Under the pieces are notes generated by a model, which made no database searches, was not told the DNA's origin, and saw only the letters and a list, made by a program, of their open reading frames with translations. DNA of 64,000 bases from Sophora flavescens. Taxonomy: Eukaryota; Streptophyta; Magnoliopsida; Fabales; Fabaceae. Position numbers and translations under genes: made by a program. The stretch spans positions 84,577,607 through 84,641,606 of the forward strand of contig CM061065.1 of the NCBI GenBank assembly GCA_030762895.1. Direction: 5' to 3'. This document shows positions 36,710-48,808 of the stretch, in pieces (within the stretch, counting starts at the first letter, position 1; each line of letters starts with the position of its first letter).

Positions 36710-36893
36710 TTACCACGCTCCATTTAGCACGACCGTGCTTAACAAGGCACATGCCCATGCTCTAGTTTGAATCCCATGAATGGGCGCGCAGCTTAAGCAC
36801 CCCCGTGCTCAACAGTCAGCACAACCGTGCTTGACTGTGAGCTCAGTACACCCGTGCTGAAGGGTGAGTACGACCGTGCTCACCTGTGCTGAC
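36710..36893. repeat. Second GAGCACGACCGTGCTC-type palindrome cluster in family B LTR
   Basis: At least six variants of AGCAC-NNCCGTGCT (near 36727, 36796, 36820, 36845, 36866 and further) about 0.9 kb downstream of the TATA box, so inside the predicted transcript. Confidence 0.85.
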
Positions 36894-37009
36894 CAGAACA
36901 CAGAAAACTGGACAGGGGTCGTTCACCCCAGTTGTCCCTAATAATAATAAAATAAGACACCAAACAAAGTGAAGACAAGTTAGACAACTTAAATATTATA
37001 ATGTACCTT

Positions 37010-37210
37010 GGTGGCCTAGTGTCCGCCCCAAGTGATGAGATGTTGTACCTTGGTAGCCTAGTGTCCGCTCCAAGTGATATGATGTGGTACCTTGGTAGCC
37101 TAGTGGCCGCTCCAAGGGGTCCTTGATGCTTAATGGTCAAGGTGCTGAGGCTCTGTTACTTTTTGGATAGAGTGTTGAGGCTCTGATGCTTTTTGTCCAG
37201 GGTGTTAAGG
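37010..37210. repeat. Tandem hairpin units in family B LTR
   Basis: Three units of CCTTGGT(G/A)GCCTAGTG-CCGC-CCAAG (about 37012-37120), then CCTTGATGCTTAATGGTCAAGG and CTCTG...TTTTTG...CAGGG-like units. Each can fold on itself with a different stem sequence. Confidence 0.75.
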
Positions 37211-37979
37211 GGGCGGTCATCCGAGAGTAAGGCGATTTGGACGTCTGCAGGATTCGTCTGAAAGGGGATCATGTATACACCGTGGTGGCACATCTGAGAG
37301 TAAGGTGCGTCAACTATCCAAGGGGTCCACCCATGGTTTGGTGGTCCGGACTTGCGTTGGTGCTTCTATGGCCAATGTGGCAATGTAACTCCGATATCGT
37401 ACGCCTGGTGTAGATAGATCCACATGCATTCGGAGTAGTGCTTGGCATTGCATTATACGATTGATGATTATATTGTTATACTGTGATGTGTCGTTCTGTT
37501 GGTATGATGACTATGTTACAAATGCTATGTTGCTATGTGTTGTATGATCATCTTACCAACTATCCTGTTGTCGTTATGTTTATATATATGGTTCTTACTC
37601 CCCGTCTTTTGTTGTCGCTTTGCAAGTACCCTTTTTGTGTTATGCAAAGGACGATGAGTAGCTTGCTGAGGAGTGACTCTGAGGAGCCGCTTCTAGTAGT
37701 TAGTTGATGTTTAGTTTATTTTGTTATCCGAGTTGTTTATCAGATTGGTTATACCAGCTCCGTAATGTGACATCGGGGTTGAGTTTCGTTTATATGTTAA
37801 TGTTATGTTTTCTTTATAAACATGTTTTGGTTTTCCGCGTTTGTTGAACTTGTTCATGTGGGACCTTTCTACCCATGAACCTTTTTATAAAGGATGTAAG
37901 TTATTTTATTTTATTTTATTTTATATCTATTATATGCCTTTTATCCCTTATATAACATGCGGGGTAGTTGGGTGTGACA

Positions 37980-38235
37980 TTTAGTGGTATCAGAGCAGTT
38001 TAGTCCTGTCCGGACATGGTATGAGTTTGTTACGAGTCTTCTACGTGTTTTGTTTGAATTATCTATACTTGTTATAGATAATGATGCTTACTATTGAGAA
38101 CCTTTAATTCTTCCTGATTGGTTAGAGCCTCCGAGTCCAAGGACTTAACCCAAGGCATGTGCCTAGTTGGTGAAAGTTTAACAAATCAAGGTGATAGAAA
38201 TTTCAAGGACGAAATTTTTATAAGTTGGGTGGAAT
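37980..38235 (+). other. Minimal internal region of element B1: PBS to polypurine tract, 256 bp
   Basis: A PBS TGGTATCAGAGC at 37985-37996 follows the 5' LTR end by 5 bp. The 3' LTR start TGAAACACCG at 38236 is preceded by CAAGGACGAAATTTTTATAAG and GGGTGGAAT, the usual Tekay-type polypurine tract context. Nothing between encodes a recognisable protein. It is either a large internal deletion or a very small non-autonomous element. Confidence 0.8.
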
Positions 38236-38905
38236 TGAAACACCGTGTTTTTCGTGTTAAGCCTTTAAGTGCTTATGTGTGTGCTTTAGATGTTAAGTTT
38301 AGCCTTAGAAAGGTTTAATCCTTTTAGAGTCCTAGTAACATGTTCCACTGTTTTGGTCATATCTTGAGTTCTAGATGTCCGATCAAGGTGATCTTTGTGG
38401 CATTGGAAAGCTAATAGAATTATCTACAAGACATATATTATGTGTTGTGGCCAATTCAGTCGTTTAGATGGTCTCGAAGGGAAATATTAGAGCGCCCCGT
38501 CCTCAGGAATTGAGCACGGTCGTGCTCAACAGAGAGCAAGGCCGTGCTTAGGTCTTAGAGTCTATAAATAGAGCAGTTCCATGAGGGTTATGACCCAAAC
38601 CCTCTTTTTGGCACTTTGGGCAATCCTAGTGTGACAGAAACCTCTTCCCTTTACCTTCCCTTGAACCCCTTGAAGTTATTGGTGTTCTTGCTCTAGTTTT
38701 GGGAGAGAAGTAGCGCGCTATTATCGTTTAAGGCTCGGGGAACTCGTTGAGCCGCTCGAGGGAACGTGTCTAGTTTGACAATGTTATAATTTTGGGAATC
38801 TTCATACCAGGTATGGGGAGAAGAAATAATATGAGTATGTAGGCTTGGGGGTAACGTAAGACGAAGGGTTACCCATGACCCTTTCCTTGTTAACATGTTC
38901 ATATG
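38236..38905 (+). mobile_element. Element B1: 3' LTR, right-truncated
   Basis: Starts TGAAACACCGTG and repeats the palindrome array plus TATA (TATAAATA 38563-38570, last palindrome ending 38549, gap 13 bp). It breaks off near 38905 where an unrelated LTR piece begins. Confidence 0.8.
38563..38570 (+). promoter_or_regulatory. TATA box of family B LTR (copy 2)
   Basis: TATAAATA preceded by the GAGCAAGGCCGTGCTT palindrome; same 13-bp gap as copy 1. Confidence 0.8.
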
Positions 38906-41336
38906 TTTATGTTGACCTACCATCCACGATCGTCATGGTAGACGATCTCAACGTCACCGAGTATCAGTGTCCTAGGAGGGATCCTCTGCAGATAATGTCT
39001 CGACTGGTAGCCCAAGTCCACTGCTGCCGCCGTCCTACTGGCGCTCATCTAACGGATATACATACAGAGAAACGTAGAGGGAAAAAGGGAGATAAGCAAC
39101 AGAACATAGTCATAAAATGGGGATGGGGACACATTGAACAATAATCACATATACATATAACACATACAGCAGATAACAAGTAACCATCTTCCAAGTCACA
39201 CCAACACAGTACATCCTCGAAGTTAACTCTCAGATCTATCCTCTAAGGAGTCTCACTCGTATGCATGTCGGCCGATATCTCTCATCCGGGTCTCAAACCC
39301 AAGACATTCTCCTGACCGAGACTCACTACTCAAAGAACGCCAGTTAGTTTGTCCAGGTAACCTTCCCGCTCGTCGTGACCCATAAGAGTGCATCCCCCTA
39401 TGAGCTCAACTCCAATAGAGGTGTCTGACTCACCTCCAAACGTCCACCTGCGATGTGGATACTCAGGGTAATGTCAGGAAAACAAGGCTATACCGGGGTA
39501 CATGACACATTAGGAGCTACCTAATGGTCACTAGAGCCTCCCAAGTCCAGTTCCAGAAATCCCCAAGGTCTCTTCACAGGCCCCTTCCGTGATCCATACT
39601 CATACTCGAGTACAACTAACCTCGTATGACTCCAAGTCATATGGCTCGCCACTTGGAAAAATGCAATGCAACAAACACCCTTGAGTTAACACCGGAACCT
39701 TCTCACACAGTCACAAACTCACAATGGATGCCCATACATCCCCTACCTCAAAGCCATAGTCTCAAGGCATTACCACGTTGTTAACTCTCAACTCATCCAT
39801 ACAGTCATATATCCATTTATTCAATCAACCATCCATATTCATGAATATAATAATAATGAATTTCAGCAATCACATCGATCAACATACTTGAACATGCTAT
39901 AGCAATCAACATATCAACATGCAAATCAGACAACCCCAATCAACACAATTTCTCTAACCTAGGGTTCGAGCCTTGCGTCGATAAACCTACAACAACTAAG
40001 CCCGAGGCAACGTTAAAATATTATTTAAATAGGGTTTAGCCATTGTCGATTATTCGACATACTATAAGGGACTGGGGCACCCTACACACATGCATATATA
40101 ATTACTTTTCTAGGCTTGCCTCCCTGATGATGTCGGTTACTTTCTTCCCACCTTACTGACGTGCGTAATTTCCTCGAACAAGCTCAAATGCGTTCGTACA
40201 TCGACACAAACCTAAACATGCTTTCCAAAAACTTCCACAAATGAGAACATCGGCTGGACTTAGGGAAGGTCGGATTCAAAAGTGAGCTCAAGAATCCAAT
40301 GGAAAAGCTACCAAAATAGAGGTACTGTACGAGCTCCATATCTCCAGATGAAGACCTTTATTACAAAACTGAACGGTGACAATGAATAAAAATATGTCCT
40401 AAACATTATCACAAAGTTTCAGTTCGATCCAACGGTGAACAAACGTCAGATGGCCGTTCTATGGCGACATGTTAGATGGTATACGGGTTGAGTTTCTCAC
40501 CATCTAAGTCCACTGTGCAAGATGAATATCTCATACTCTAATGGTTGTTTCGAAATTACGACCGTTGGATATGAAGAACCACCAGTCGTCAACCCTCTCA
40601 TAAAATTTCAGAAAGATCCAACAGCGTAAAAATGTCAGAGGACGATTTCACTTCAACTGCTCCAACCAGCTTCAAAGTGCTACAACCATCATGGCTGCCT
40701 TCTCTTCTAATTTTGTTTCAGCTTCTCCCTTGGTCCTTTTCTGATGTCGTGAGTGAAGTAAGCTGAAGACTTCACTTTCAGTTTCTTTAATTTACTTATA
40801 TTATGTTAAATTAGGTGTCTTAGGTGTTAGGTTTGCATGTTAATTAGGCTAGCTGTCATGTTTTAGTATATGTTAGTTGGCTTAAGTAGCTAGGTAACAT
40901 CTTTTAGGATTCGGTAGAAATGTGAGTGGAGTACAAGTGTCATGTTCATAGGATAGGTTTGGTTAGTGGAATTCTAGGTGTCACTTTGGTGTCACGACAC
41001 GTGTCATTGAGTGTTGCTCCATCAGCATAACCGGGTGTTTTCTTCAGCATCTTCCCACGCAACCGACTGCTGGAATATTTTTTTAAATTATTTTAGGTCA
41101 CTCCTATAAACTTATTATGTTCAAACCCGACCTAATTTTAATATTCCATTTCTCAATTAATTAATTAATTAGCCAATTAATAGCTCGGTTTGTGTTTGTT
41201 TGCGTTCGGGATCTGTTTCAACTCCGATTCTCCTCAAACTTGAAACACAAGCTAACTAACACCTAGGGAACACGATTAAGTCGTTAATTATCCTTAATCT
41301 CTTCCTTAAATCCTAATCAAGAAATCGGGGTGTTAT
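38906..41336 (-). mobile_element. Tekay-type LTR fragment E
   Basis: Ends (+ orientation) AATCGGGGTGTTATAA, like the fragment at 1937, and shares an AGGGTTCGAGCC / GATTATTCGACATAC / GGCACCCTACAC block with element A's LTR (about 39960-40090 against 43500-43630). LTR sense is -. No coding part. Its other end is cut by the family B LTR. The stretch 40150-41000 shows nothing else. Confidence 0.6.
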
Positions 41337-41503
41337 AAGTGTTGTAGAGGGTTATGAGTATTAACCCTCATTTTGACACTTTTAGCAACCCTAGTGTGAC
41401 AGAAACCTCTCATTTTCCCTTTCCTTCGAACCCTTTGAAGTTCTTGGTGTTCTTGCGTCTGTTTGAGAGAGAAGTCACGCGTGCTAGTGTCAATTAAGGT
41501 AAC
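41337..41503 (+). mobile_element. Family B LTR fragment
   Basis: Matches 38577-38725 (CCTAGTGTGACAGAAACCTCT, TTGAAGTTCTTGGTGTTCTTG), the stretch just downstream of the family B TATA box. Confidence 0.65.
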
Positions 41504-42269
41504 TGTTGAGACCTCATAAGTCTGAAACACATTCGATGTGTAAATTCTCTAAGTTTTGATGATTCCAAATATATTAAGTATGATTATATTGAACCATGTG
41601 AAATTACTGATAAGTCTGTTTAAGTGTGAAGAAAAATGGACTTAAGGTCACTCGTGTAAATCTGACCCATCTAATTTTTCCAAAGCAACAGTTTTTCTAA
41701 CTTGTCTGAAAAACCACCCGTCTGAAAATTAGACCACTCAGACAGAGACCAAGTCAACTCCTAGTCAAAGCTCTACTCAAGAAGATGACGTGGCAAAGAA
41801 CAAGTTCTGAAGAACCTTTAGTAGATCACTCGTCTGAAATAAACTTGTTCACCCGTCTAATTCTGGATAAATGCACCCGTCTATTTATGGATTCTACTGC
41901 ACCCGTCTAAATTGTCAGTTTGTCAGAAGAAAGTCCAAGTCAACCTTATTTGAAAAAGTGCCTTCCTTAAGGATCTCGAAGACCTCTGGACAAAAGCACC
42001 AAGCATAAAGAATAAAAAAAAAATCATTCTTTCAAGGTTTTAAGGAATAAACACGCTACCTCTGCACCAAGTAGGTAGCTTTTAGATATTTCAAGTAAAA
42101 AGCAAAAGTAATTCTACTGCGATTTCTGAAACAACAACTGCTCAGAACAAAGTGTACTCTTGGTCGCATATGTCAAAGCTCAACGTCCCTAAACATTTAA
42201 TGCATACTTAGAACGACTCTTTGGCATTAATGGCTTCCCAGAAGTTCAATTTAAAGGAACTCACTTTCT
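41504..42269. mobile_element. Unclassified LTR-like fragment with CACCCGTCT repeats
   Basis: Begins TGTTGAGACCTC, a plausible LTR start, and contains repeated CACCCGTCT / CACTCGTCT words (near 41717, 41826, 41851, 41876, 41900) in the same orientation. A copia origin is possible but not shown. It replaces the missing last part of element A's 3' LTR. Confidence 0.4.
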
Positions 42270-45200
42270 GAAGGTTGTGCTTCAGCGTCAACTTCATACG
42301 GAACGTCATTCAACTCCTCAACAACCTCTGTCTCGTATGGGGTTCCATCCATCTCCTCAGTAACATAGTCGTCCATCTGGTCTTTTAACGTAACAGGGTA
42401 AACATACACAAAAATACAGAAATAGGGAGATAAGAAACAGTTCTATCATCATAAGTGGAAAAGATTCATAGCATATAATACAACAATAGTCACAAACATG
42501 CATCACTCACAATCTACAATCATCCATACTTTATAACATCATCCTCTACCATCCAACTCATGCAACTAAACCTTTATGCTGACGTGGCCACTACTAATCC
42601 TGTCACACATCCCTCGTTAGGAATGTCAGTCAGTTGTCCAAGTGACACGTTCCCAACGCCGGTGCACATTCTCATCCCTAGTGAGAATGCTCATGCAAAG
42701 GAATGACACTATAGATGCACAGTACCGTCGGTGCACACCCTTATTTTCTCTCTCAACTCAGTCAAGGGTGCTCATGCATAGCAATGACACTATAGTTGCA
42801 CAACTTAAATTCTAATTTGGGACGGTCCAACAGAACTTCGGACCTCGTGTATCTCAAATACACGGTTATGAACAACAATGCAACATATGATTCTCACCGA
42901 CTTTTATCAATAGCAACCTAGTACCTCAAGCTTTTCCTCACAACCTCCACTTACATTCTATATCACATCACTTCTATAAAATAATAGCGAGGCACCTCTA
43001 ATTCATATTCAGAACTCTCACCCAAACAAAATACCTCCGAGCAATATATATCTTTCCTTAAAATCATCTAAGCATAGCATTAAACCCAGGCAGATCATGC
43101 ATAACACCTTAATCAACAGAATATTCCAACATCTCAATATCATATAAGGCAATTTATCATAACCAAATCATAATAGTCCAACCAAATAAATAACAAAGTT
43201 AGACTCTGTCACGGCCTGGCCGTGATAGCCATCACAGCCGTGACAGATATCAAGTGCAAGTCAGACTCTGTAACGACCTACCCGTGATAGCCATCACGGC
43301 CGTGACAGACATCAAAGGCAAGAATTCTACAAAACAGAACCTGTCACGGCCTGCCATGACAACCATCATGGCCGTGACAGACACTGAACATCCTCAATAT
43401 CATAAATATTCAAACACCGCAAAAATACGTCACATGCAGATGGAATACCTCAACCAGCGGATCACAAACAGTCAAAATTAAATAATTCAGACATCCTCAA
43501 ATATGAATAATCAACCTAAGGCGATAAACCTACAATTCCCAAATCGTCATTGGTATTACGGAAAAGTTTCCAATACGATTTTGGTATTGTCGATTACTCG
43601 ACCACTAGTAGGGTGTAGGTCACCCTACACCATTATTATAAATTATATACTACTTATCGGTTCCGACGATGGAATGGTTCTTTCCGTCGACGTTCCTCAC
43701 TATCACACCACAGCTTAATAGTTTCACCTTGAACCAAACAACATAACTATAATTAATCAAATAACAACCATCTATGACACTTTAGGGCTAGGTTCGGCCA
43801 AGTCTTAGAAAATAGGTTTAGGGTTATCTTCTTAATGCCATCTTTTGGATCCTAGTTACTAGAGTCTTAACTAACATAGATTACTTATTACAAGACTAAA
43901 ATTTGAAACAAAATCCTCTAACCTTTAGGGTTAGGGTTTCGGCCAGATCAAGATCATATAGGTTGAAAATGTTTTTACTCACACACTCTTAGATAATGAA
44001 AGTAGATGACATAACGAGATCGTAGAAATTGGTTTCACATTTTTATGATTTTTCTACAATTTTCTAGAATTATTACAAGTTCTAGAGCTAGAAATGGAAA
44101 ACTATGAAATATGAAGAACAAAAGCTTAAACAAGAGATGAGATGATCATGTTACCTCAAGTGTATGAAGAATATGGAGAAAAGATGATGATCTTGACAAG
44201 TTCTTCAATGGAAGCACTTGGAGCTCTTGAAGAAGAAAATGGAGTTTTGGTGATTTGTGAAGAAATGAAGAAAAATGAAGAAGATGAGTGAAAGGGGAGG
44301 GAGGCCACGGTTTGGAGGGTATATATAGGAGTAATCTTATGCCTTGTTTGGTTATAAGGAATTGGTTTAATGGGTTTTGTGAATATTAAATTAATATAAG
44401 CTTAACCATAGTTAATAATTAACTTAACTAGGGTTACTTTGCTAACTATGGTTAATAATTATGTGGTTCACATTTGATGGAGGTGAGACTGATTTTGGGC
44501 CACACAAAGTGACTCACTAATGAGTCACCGATCCTATCCGTTAGCGGTTCCCGGAATTTCCGTATGCAGCTCCGTCGTTTACCCGATTTCGGTTTTTGAG
44601 AGGAAAATAATGAAACGAAAGCAAAATGAAATAGGTAAGATTTATTGGAGGTGGATGCACGAAATTGGAGATATTTGGGAGGTTTTAAACCACGTAAAAT
44701 GAGTGGTTAAGAGTGCGTAGATGCGTCTTGTTAATACCCGCGAAAGCTTGGAGGTATTTTGGTCTTTTTACCTAAATGTCATGATTACTTGCACTTAATG
44801 CTCATAAATGCTTTGTGAGTCATAGTGGTGACTCATCCCATGACTCAGCTCCTCCAGTGTCCAGTTTTGTCTTTGCACCCCCCTTCTCGACTTCGTTGGT
44901 TCCCCGATTAGGGTTTTACGCCTACGTACAAGCGTAATATTTCGTTTTCGACTGAAAATTTTCAAACTAACCAAACTAGTTGGAAATATGATTTAAATAT
45001 AAACCATTTCATTCAAGAGTCAAAATTAGGTTTTCTGCTCAGTAAAATTATACTGTCAGTGAAAACGCAGACCAATTTCCGTCTGAATTTTCAACCCAAA
45101 TTTTTATCCTAAGCTTCTACCCTAAGATAGAGTATGAATATGGTTTTTATTTAATAAAAAATCAATCTCCATGAAATCGGATAAAAAAATATAAATAAAT

Positions 45201-45278
45201 ACATTTATATCGGTTAATACAGCAAAAATATTTTTACTGAAAATATAAAAATCGGAAAATAAAAAGTAGGGTGTTACA
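42270..45278 (-). mobile_element. Element A 3' LTR, truncated at its end
   Basis: About 3.0 kb matching 56313-59212 nearly base for base, ending (+ orientation) GTAGGGTGTTACA at 45278. The last ~0.35 kb, equivalent to 50089-50417, is missing. It contains three TCACGGC palindrome pairs at 43207-43391. Confidence 0.85.
43207..43391. repeat. Three TCACGGC palindrome pairs in element A 3' LTR
   Basis: Each unit has a long palindrome (GTCACGGCCTGGCCGTGA at about 43208) followed 6 bp later by a short one (TCACAGCCGTGACAG). The three units begin near 43208, 43268 and 43349. The 5' LTR copy (57214-57302) has lost one and a half units. Confidence 0.9.
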
Positions 45279-45300
45279 TTACTACCCCTCTTAGAAAAAA
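45279..45300 (-). other. Polypurine tract of element A
   Basis: The - strand reads AATTTTTTCTAAGAGGGGTAGTAA directly before the LTR start TGTAACACCC, the usual second-strand priming site; a GGACGGAATT block precedes it, as in other Tekay elements. Confidence 0.8.
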
Positions 45301-45324
45301 TTCCGTCCTCGGAATTTACATACT

Positions 45325-46166
45325 TCAGAAAAGATGTGGATATCGTTGTTGCATATCTGCTTCACGTTCCCAAGTAGCATCTCCAGTAGTTTCATCCCAT
45401 ATGACCTTAACCAAAGGAATTTGTCTACCACGAAGCTCCTTAATCTCTTTATCTGCTATCCTTACAGGTAGAGCCTCATACTCTAGATTTTCTCGCAGTT
45501 GTATAGACTGAGACTCAATAACATGTGAAGGATCAGGATAATATTTTCTCAACTGGGAAACGTGAAAGACGTCATGAAGGTTAGCATGGTTAGGTGGTAA
45601 AGCAATATGATAAGCTACTGGACCAATCCTTCGAAGAATCTGGAAAGGTCCGATGAATCTAGGAGTAAGTTTTCTAGTTTTGATATCCCTGCCAATTCCG
45701 GTCTTCGGAGTGACCCTCAAAAACACGTGATCACCCTCCTGGAATTCTAAAGGTCTCCTTCTCTTGTTACTGTAGCTCCTTTGCCTATCCTGTGCTTCCT
45801 TCATCTTTTCCCTTATCTTCCTAACTTGTTCCGTAGTCTGTTGCACCACATCTGGATCCAAGACTTGATTTTCACCAATCTCATACCAACATAACGGGGT
45901 CCTACACTTCCTACCATTCAAAGCCTCATATGGTGCCATCCGTATACTACTGTGAAAACTATTGCTGTAAGTAAATTCAATCAATGGCAAGAACTCATCC
46001 CAACTGCCAGTGTGTTCCAAAACACAAGCTCTTAAAAGGTCCTCCAATGATTGAATGTCCTTTCTGACTGTCCATCCGTTTGGGGATGATAAGCAGAACT
46101 CATCCTCAACTTGGTCCCTAAAGCATGGTGCAACTGTTTCCAAAATCTAGATGTAAATCTAGCATC
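45325..46166 (-). pseudogene. Element A integrase C-terminal part and chromodomain
   Basis: The frame from 46143 holds the end of the integrase core (SLEDLLRACVLEHTGSWDEF, FTYSNSFHSSIRMAPYEAL), a basic linker, the GPY/F-type module (FIGPFQILRRIGPVAYHIAL, FHVSQLRKY) and a chromodomain-like tail (IPLVKVIW...GDATWE...YPHLF). The tail marks it as a Tekay/Del chromovirus and, in the family, directs integration to heterochromatin. The stretch 46166-46090 is in another frame (RFWKQLHHALGTKLRM, YHPQTDGQSER) and a frame change near 46085-46050 separates the two. The normal stop follows YPHLF at 45325. Confidence 0.88.
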
Positions 46167-47414
46167 TCAATCTGAAATAATGCTCGATGGCACACCATGC
46201 AACCTAACAACTTCTTTGATGTAGATTTGGGTCAACTTCTCTAAACTATAGCTTTCACCCATAGGTAAGAAGTGAGCACACTTCGTCAACCTATCAATGA
46301 TAACCCAAATCGCATCATGTCTCTTAGGAGTTTGTGGTAGTCCAACCACAAAATCCATAGCGATGCTATCCCATTTCCATTCGGGGATATTTAATGATTG
46401 CAATAAACCAGCTTGCTTTTGATGCTCTATCTTAGCCTTCTGACACACCAGGCAAGATAAAACATACTCTGCTACCTCTTTCTTCATCCTCGTCCACCAA
46501 AACAATTTCTTTAAATCTTGATACATTTTAGTGGATCCAGGATGAATACTCAACTTACTCTTATGTGCTTCTTCTAATATCACCTTCCTAAGTTCTAAAT
46601 CCTCTGGAACACATATTCTATCCCTAAACCTCAGTACACCATTTGTTCCTCTACTAAACTCAGAAATTTTACCCTCATCTATACCTTTACTTATCTCCTG
46701 TAGATATAGATCCTGAGCCTGTTTATCCTTAAGATCTCTCATAAAATCACTACTAATAGTGATCATACCTAAGCAAATTTTATCCTCAACCAACTCCATT
46801 CCTAAGTTCAAATCTCTGAACTGTTCCAGTAATTCCAACTCTTTAACCATCATTGCGGACACATGCAATGATTTCCTACTAAAGGCATCCGCTACGACAT
46901 TCGCCTTCCCAGGATGGTATAGTAAATCAAACTCATAATCTTTGATAAACTCCATCCATCTTCGTTGTCTCATATTCAACTCCTTTTGGTTGAACAGATA
47001 CTTCAGACTTTTATGGTCACTGTAAACATTAAATTTTGCTCCATATAGAAAGTGTCGCCATATTTTTAATGAGAACACTATGGCTGCAAATTCCAAATCA
47101 TGAGTCGGGTAGTTCCTCTCATGAATTCTCAATTGTCGGGAAGCATAAGCCATCACTCTTCCCTCTTCCATTAGAACACAACCTAAACCTTGGTATGACG
47201 CATCACAGTATACGTCAAACTGTCCTAATGGATCCGGTAAAGTCAACACAGGTGATGTAGTCAACCTTTCCTTCAGCTTTTGGAAACTCTGCTCACAGTT
47301 GTCCGTCCATACAAAAGCTGTATTTTTCCTCGTCAACTGCGTCATAGACAATGCAATCTTCGAGAAACCCTCTATAAACCTCCGATAATATCCAGCTAAC
47401 CCTAGAAAACTTCA
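46167..47414 (-). pseudogene. Element A RNase H and integrase core
   Basis: RNase H acidic residues are visible (FDVYCDASYQGLGCVL, LEFAAIVFSLKIWRHFL, VYSDHKSLKYL). After the linker (YHPGKANVVADAFSRKS) comes the integrase HHCC finger (ILEEAHKSKLSIHPGS, CLVCQKAK) and the first catalytic Asp (WDSIAMDFVVGLP). The frame stops at TGA 46167-46169 right after VPSSIISD, the second catalytic Asp, where the family normally has Arg; a CGA to TGA change would explain it. Upstream, TGA at 47412-47414 likewise replaces an expected Arg codon. It runs in frame 2, so a frameshift separates it from RT near 47420-47435. Confidence 0.88.
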
Positions 47415-48108
47415 TACTCCACTTACTCGACTTAGGCCGTTCCCATTTAAGAACCGCCTCAACCTTTGCTGGATCTACTGCTATACCTTCCTTGTTGATC
47501 ACATGTCCAATAAATTGGACTTCTTCTATCCAAAACTCACACTTGGAAAGTTTAGCATAAAGCTGCCTATCCTTCAGAACTTGCAGCATTATCCTTAAAT
47601 GTTTCTCATGATCTTCCCATGTACGAGAATAGATAAGGATGTCGTCGATGAATACAACAACAAACTTATCCAGGAACGGTCTAAATATCATGTTCATATA
47701 ATCCATGAACACTACTGGCGCGTTAGTCACACCGAACGACATAACTAAATACTCGTAATGTCCATACCTTGTCCTAAAAGTTGTTTTTAGTATATCTTCC
47801 TTCCTTACTCTAATCTGATGGTATCCAGATCTCAAATCAATCTTGGAAAATACTCCTGCTCCTTTCAATTGATCCATCAGATCATCTATCCTAGGCAACG
47901 GATACTTATTCTTAACTGTTACCTTGTTTAACTATCTATAATCCGTGCACAACCTAGCATTTCCATCTTTCTTCTTAACAAACAACACCGGAGCTCCCCA
48001 TGGTGAAACACTCGGCCTTATGAACTCTTTTCCCAACATATCATCCAACTGTTTCTTCAACTCCGCCAATTCTATAGGTGACATCCGATAAGGCGCCATA
48101 GAGATAGG
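47293..48108 (-). pseudogene. Element A reverse transcriptase
   Basis: RT motifs in order: EFIRPSVSPWGAPVLFVKKK, TDYR followed by TAG (47932-47934) where family members have Gln, LNKVTVKNKYPLPRIDDL, KIDLRSGYHQIRV, YLVMSFGVTNAP and the FIDDILIYS active-site box (Y/F-x-D-D). The frame runs on from the protease frame through a TGA at 48109-48111, and shifts after ERPKS near 47430. Its active-site residues are intact but it cannot be made as one protein. Confidence 0.9.
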
Positions 48109-48693
48109 TCATGTCCCGGGTACAAGATCTATGGTGAATTCCACTTCTCGTTCTGGTGGTAAACCTGGAACGTCAGGAGGGAAAACTTCAGGAAACTCTC
48201 TCACAATAGGCATAGAATCTATACTAGGGGTCTCGATAGTTTCCACCGCGAACAGCATCACGTACTGCTGAGAATCGTCACTCCTCATGGATAATCCTTC
48301 ATTGGCAGAGACTATACTAGAAGACTCAAGAAATGATAAGGTCTTACTAGAACATTCTAGCATTACATGGTTAGCCGAAAGCCAATCCATGCCAAGAATA
48401 ACATCTATCTGTTGCATAGGTAAACAGACAAGGTCTACAATAAATGTCCTATTCTCAACAACTATAGGACATCTGAAACAAATAGACATAGTAGTCAAAG
48501 GATTACTATTTGGAGTAGATATTGTAAGGGTATAAGGTAATTGAGAAACAGTTAATTTTAATTGATCCACACACTCATACGAAATAAATGAATGTGTAGC
48601 GCTCGAGTCAAATAACACATACGAGAGTCTACCAGCTATCAAACACATACCTTGTATAAGATCAACAGATTGAGAGGATTCAGCTCCTCTCAC
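48109..48693 (-). pseudogene. Element A aspartic protease region
   Basis: Shows VLFDSSATHSFIS, where the family has Asp-Ser/Thr-Gly followed by Ala-Thr-His-Ser-Phe, so the catalytic Gly is replaced by Ser. Then come a flap-like part, IDVILGMDWL and the linker REFPEVFPPDVPGLPPERE that leads into RT. The frame ends at TGA 48109-48111 just after IDLVPGT. In Tekay elements gag-pol is one polyprotein that this protease cuts; this copy would be inactive. Confidence 0.88.
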
Positions 48694-48808
48694 ACCAACA
48701 CTCTTCCAAAGGGGCTCGAGGTCTTGCTCCCTGTTGCCCTGCTGTTATGACTCTTCTCCCAGCTCCACCCCTATTGCCTCCATTTCCTCTACCTGCAGCT
48801 ATCGGCGG

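Larger units (their letters stand above)
35703..37979 (+). mobile_element. Element B1: 5' LTR of a second Ty3 family (family B), left-truncated
   Basis: From about 35703 to GTGTGACA (37979), followed by a PBS. It matches the partner LTR at 38236-38905 over the TATA region and the fragments 59213-59888 and 61820-62994. It contains a palindrome array plus TATA box (35779-35854), a second palindrome cluster (36710-36893) and tandem hairpins (37010-37210). The LTR start is missing at the junction with element B. Confidence 0.8.

Noticed and set aside
36880..37140. - strand ORF with repeated LGADTRLPRY units
   Set aside because: It is a translation of the tandem hairpin repeats in the family B LTR; it changes frame in other copies.
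44520..44702. 60-codon ORF (MSHRSYPLAVPGIS...), also at 58457-58639
   Set aside because: Present twice only because these are the two LTRs of element A; no domain, and the region is promoter-type LTR sequence.
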